A DNA stretch of 43,441 nt. It comes from Enterococcus avium ATCC 14025. Lineage in GTDB: Bacteria; Bacillota; Bacilli; Lactobacillales; Enterococcaceae. The stretch spans positions 1,270,487-1,313,927 of the forward strand of contig NZ_KE136357.1 in the NCBI RefSeq assembly GCF_000406965.1, given 5' to 3'. The notes under the pieces are model-generated. The model worked only from the letters and a program-made list of their open reading frames with translations. It was not told the origin of the DNA and searched no databases. The translations under genes were made by a program, and so were the position numbers. Within the stretch, counting starts at the first letter, position 1, and the number at the start of each line of letters is the position of its first letter. Shown piece by piece: positions 43,186 to 43,441 of this stretch.

Positions 43186-43441
43186 TGGACGTTTATACCC
43201 TCTTTGAATTTCTATCGATTCATTTTCAAATCATCCATTTTCAAAACAAAAAGAAAAAATTTGTTAAATGGTTTAGTAGTGTATTTACAAATGATTCGAT
43301 AACTCAAAAAAGTCCTAATTTTTTTTATCGAGATGAGTCAACAAAGACAATTGTTGTGAATATTACTACTCCAGAATGGAGCATATTTGGAGATCGTTTT
43401 CAGACACAAAAAAATAGAGAAAGATATTTGAAGAAGTTAGG
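43185..43441 (+). CDS. Hypothetical protein, truncated by window edge
   Basis: The ATG overlaps the SIS-gene stop by one base (TAATG), and the frame stays open for at least 85 codons to the end of the window. It starts MDVYTLFEFLSIHFQ and is rich in Phe, Lys and Asn with no membrane helix so far. There is no ribosome binding site of its own, so translation would be by reinitiation. I do not recognise it; a second deglycase is unlikely because no SIS motif is seen. Confidence 0.5.
   Translation, partial: MDVYTLFEFLSIHFQIIHFQNKKKKFVKWFSSVFTNDSITQKSPNFFYRDESTKTIVVNITTPEWSIFGDRFQTQKNRERYLKKL

Noticed and set aside
1-43441. CRISPR array, tRNA, rRNA or complete insertion sequence
   Set aside because: Read through on both strands; no regularly spaced repeats, cloverleaf, rRNA-like or transposase gene was found.

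Overview
The window looks like chromosomal accessory DNA from a low-GC Gram-positive of the order Lactobacillales, most likely an Enterococcus. The reasons are strong AGGAGG-type ribosome binding sites, some TTG/GTG starts, tightly packed operons closed by hairpin-plus-T terminators, several PTS systems, ECF-type uptake, and PRD, GntR/UTRA and PucR regulators. The genus is an inference; no rRNA or housekeeping marker is present. I see no tRNA, rRNA, CRISPR array or intact insertion sequence.

Layout. (1) 1-3 kb: end of a small zinc-ribbon protein, then a bacitracin/lantibiotic-type ABC exporter (intact ATPase, damaged permease) and a CPBP membrane protease. (2) 3-6.2 kb: a LysR regulator divergent from a DUF4865 protein, a Nudix (CoA pyrophosphatase-like) hydrolase and a Crp/Fnr regulator. 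(3) 6.2-10.2 kb: a complete ECF transporter (S, T, A, A') translationally coupled to a nucleoside hydrolase, so probably nucleoside uptake plus cleavage. (4) 10.2-11.4 kb, minus strand: a DUF6036-type nucleotidyltransferase overlapping a 61-residue basic protein. (5) 11.6-20.3 kb: a Gram-positive version of the poorly understood enterobacterial yhf/php operon (yhfU, yhfT, php, yhfS, yhfZ, yhfY, yhfX, yhfW), followed after a terminator by an amidase-signature protein. (6) 20.8-30.7 kb: a PRD regulator and galactitol-type PTS (IIA, a 135-residue unknown membrane protein, IIB, IIC) followed by a zinc alcohol dehydrogenase, a RhaD-type aldolase, a FucO-type reductase, a class II ketose-bisphosphate aldolase, a triosephosphate isomerase-like protein and a YjbQ protein. 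(7) 31.6-37.3 kb: PucR regulator, NCS1 permease, DUF917 protein and HyuA-type protein. (8) 37.4-43.4 kb: a LevR-type regulator remnant, a UTRA-only protein, a GntR/UTRA regulator, a mannose-family PTS (IIA, IIB, IIC, IID) and a SIS-domain sugar-phosphate deglycase/isomerase, plus a gene that runs off the right edge.

How it works together. From about 6 kb to the right edge the window is a row of separate uptake-plus-catabolism cassettes, most with their own regulator and bounded by terminators. The two least understood are the yhf-type operon (a transporter, two PLP proteins, a phosphotriesterase homologue and a phosphopentomutase-like metalloenzyme, with no established substrate) and the galactitol-type PTS operon, whose RhaD plus FucO pair points to a 6-deoxyhexitol or similar substrate that yields lactaldehyde. 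Both are hypotheses from gene content.
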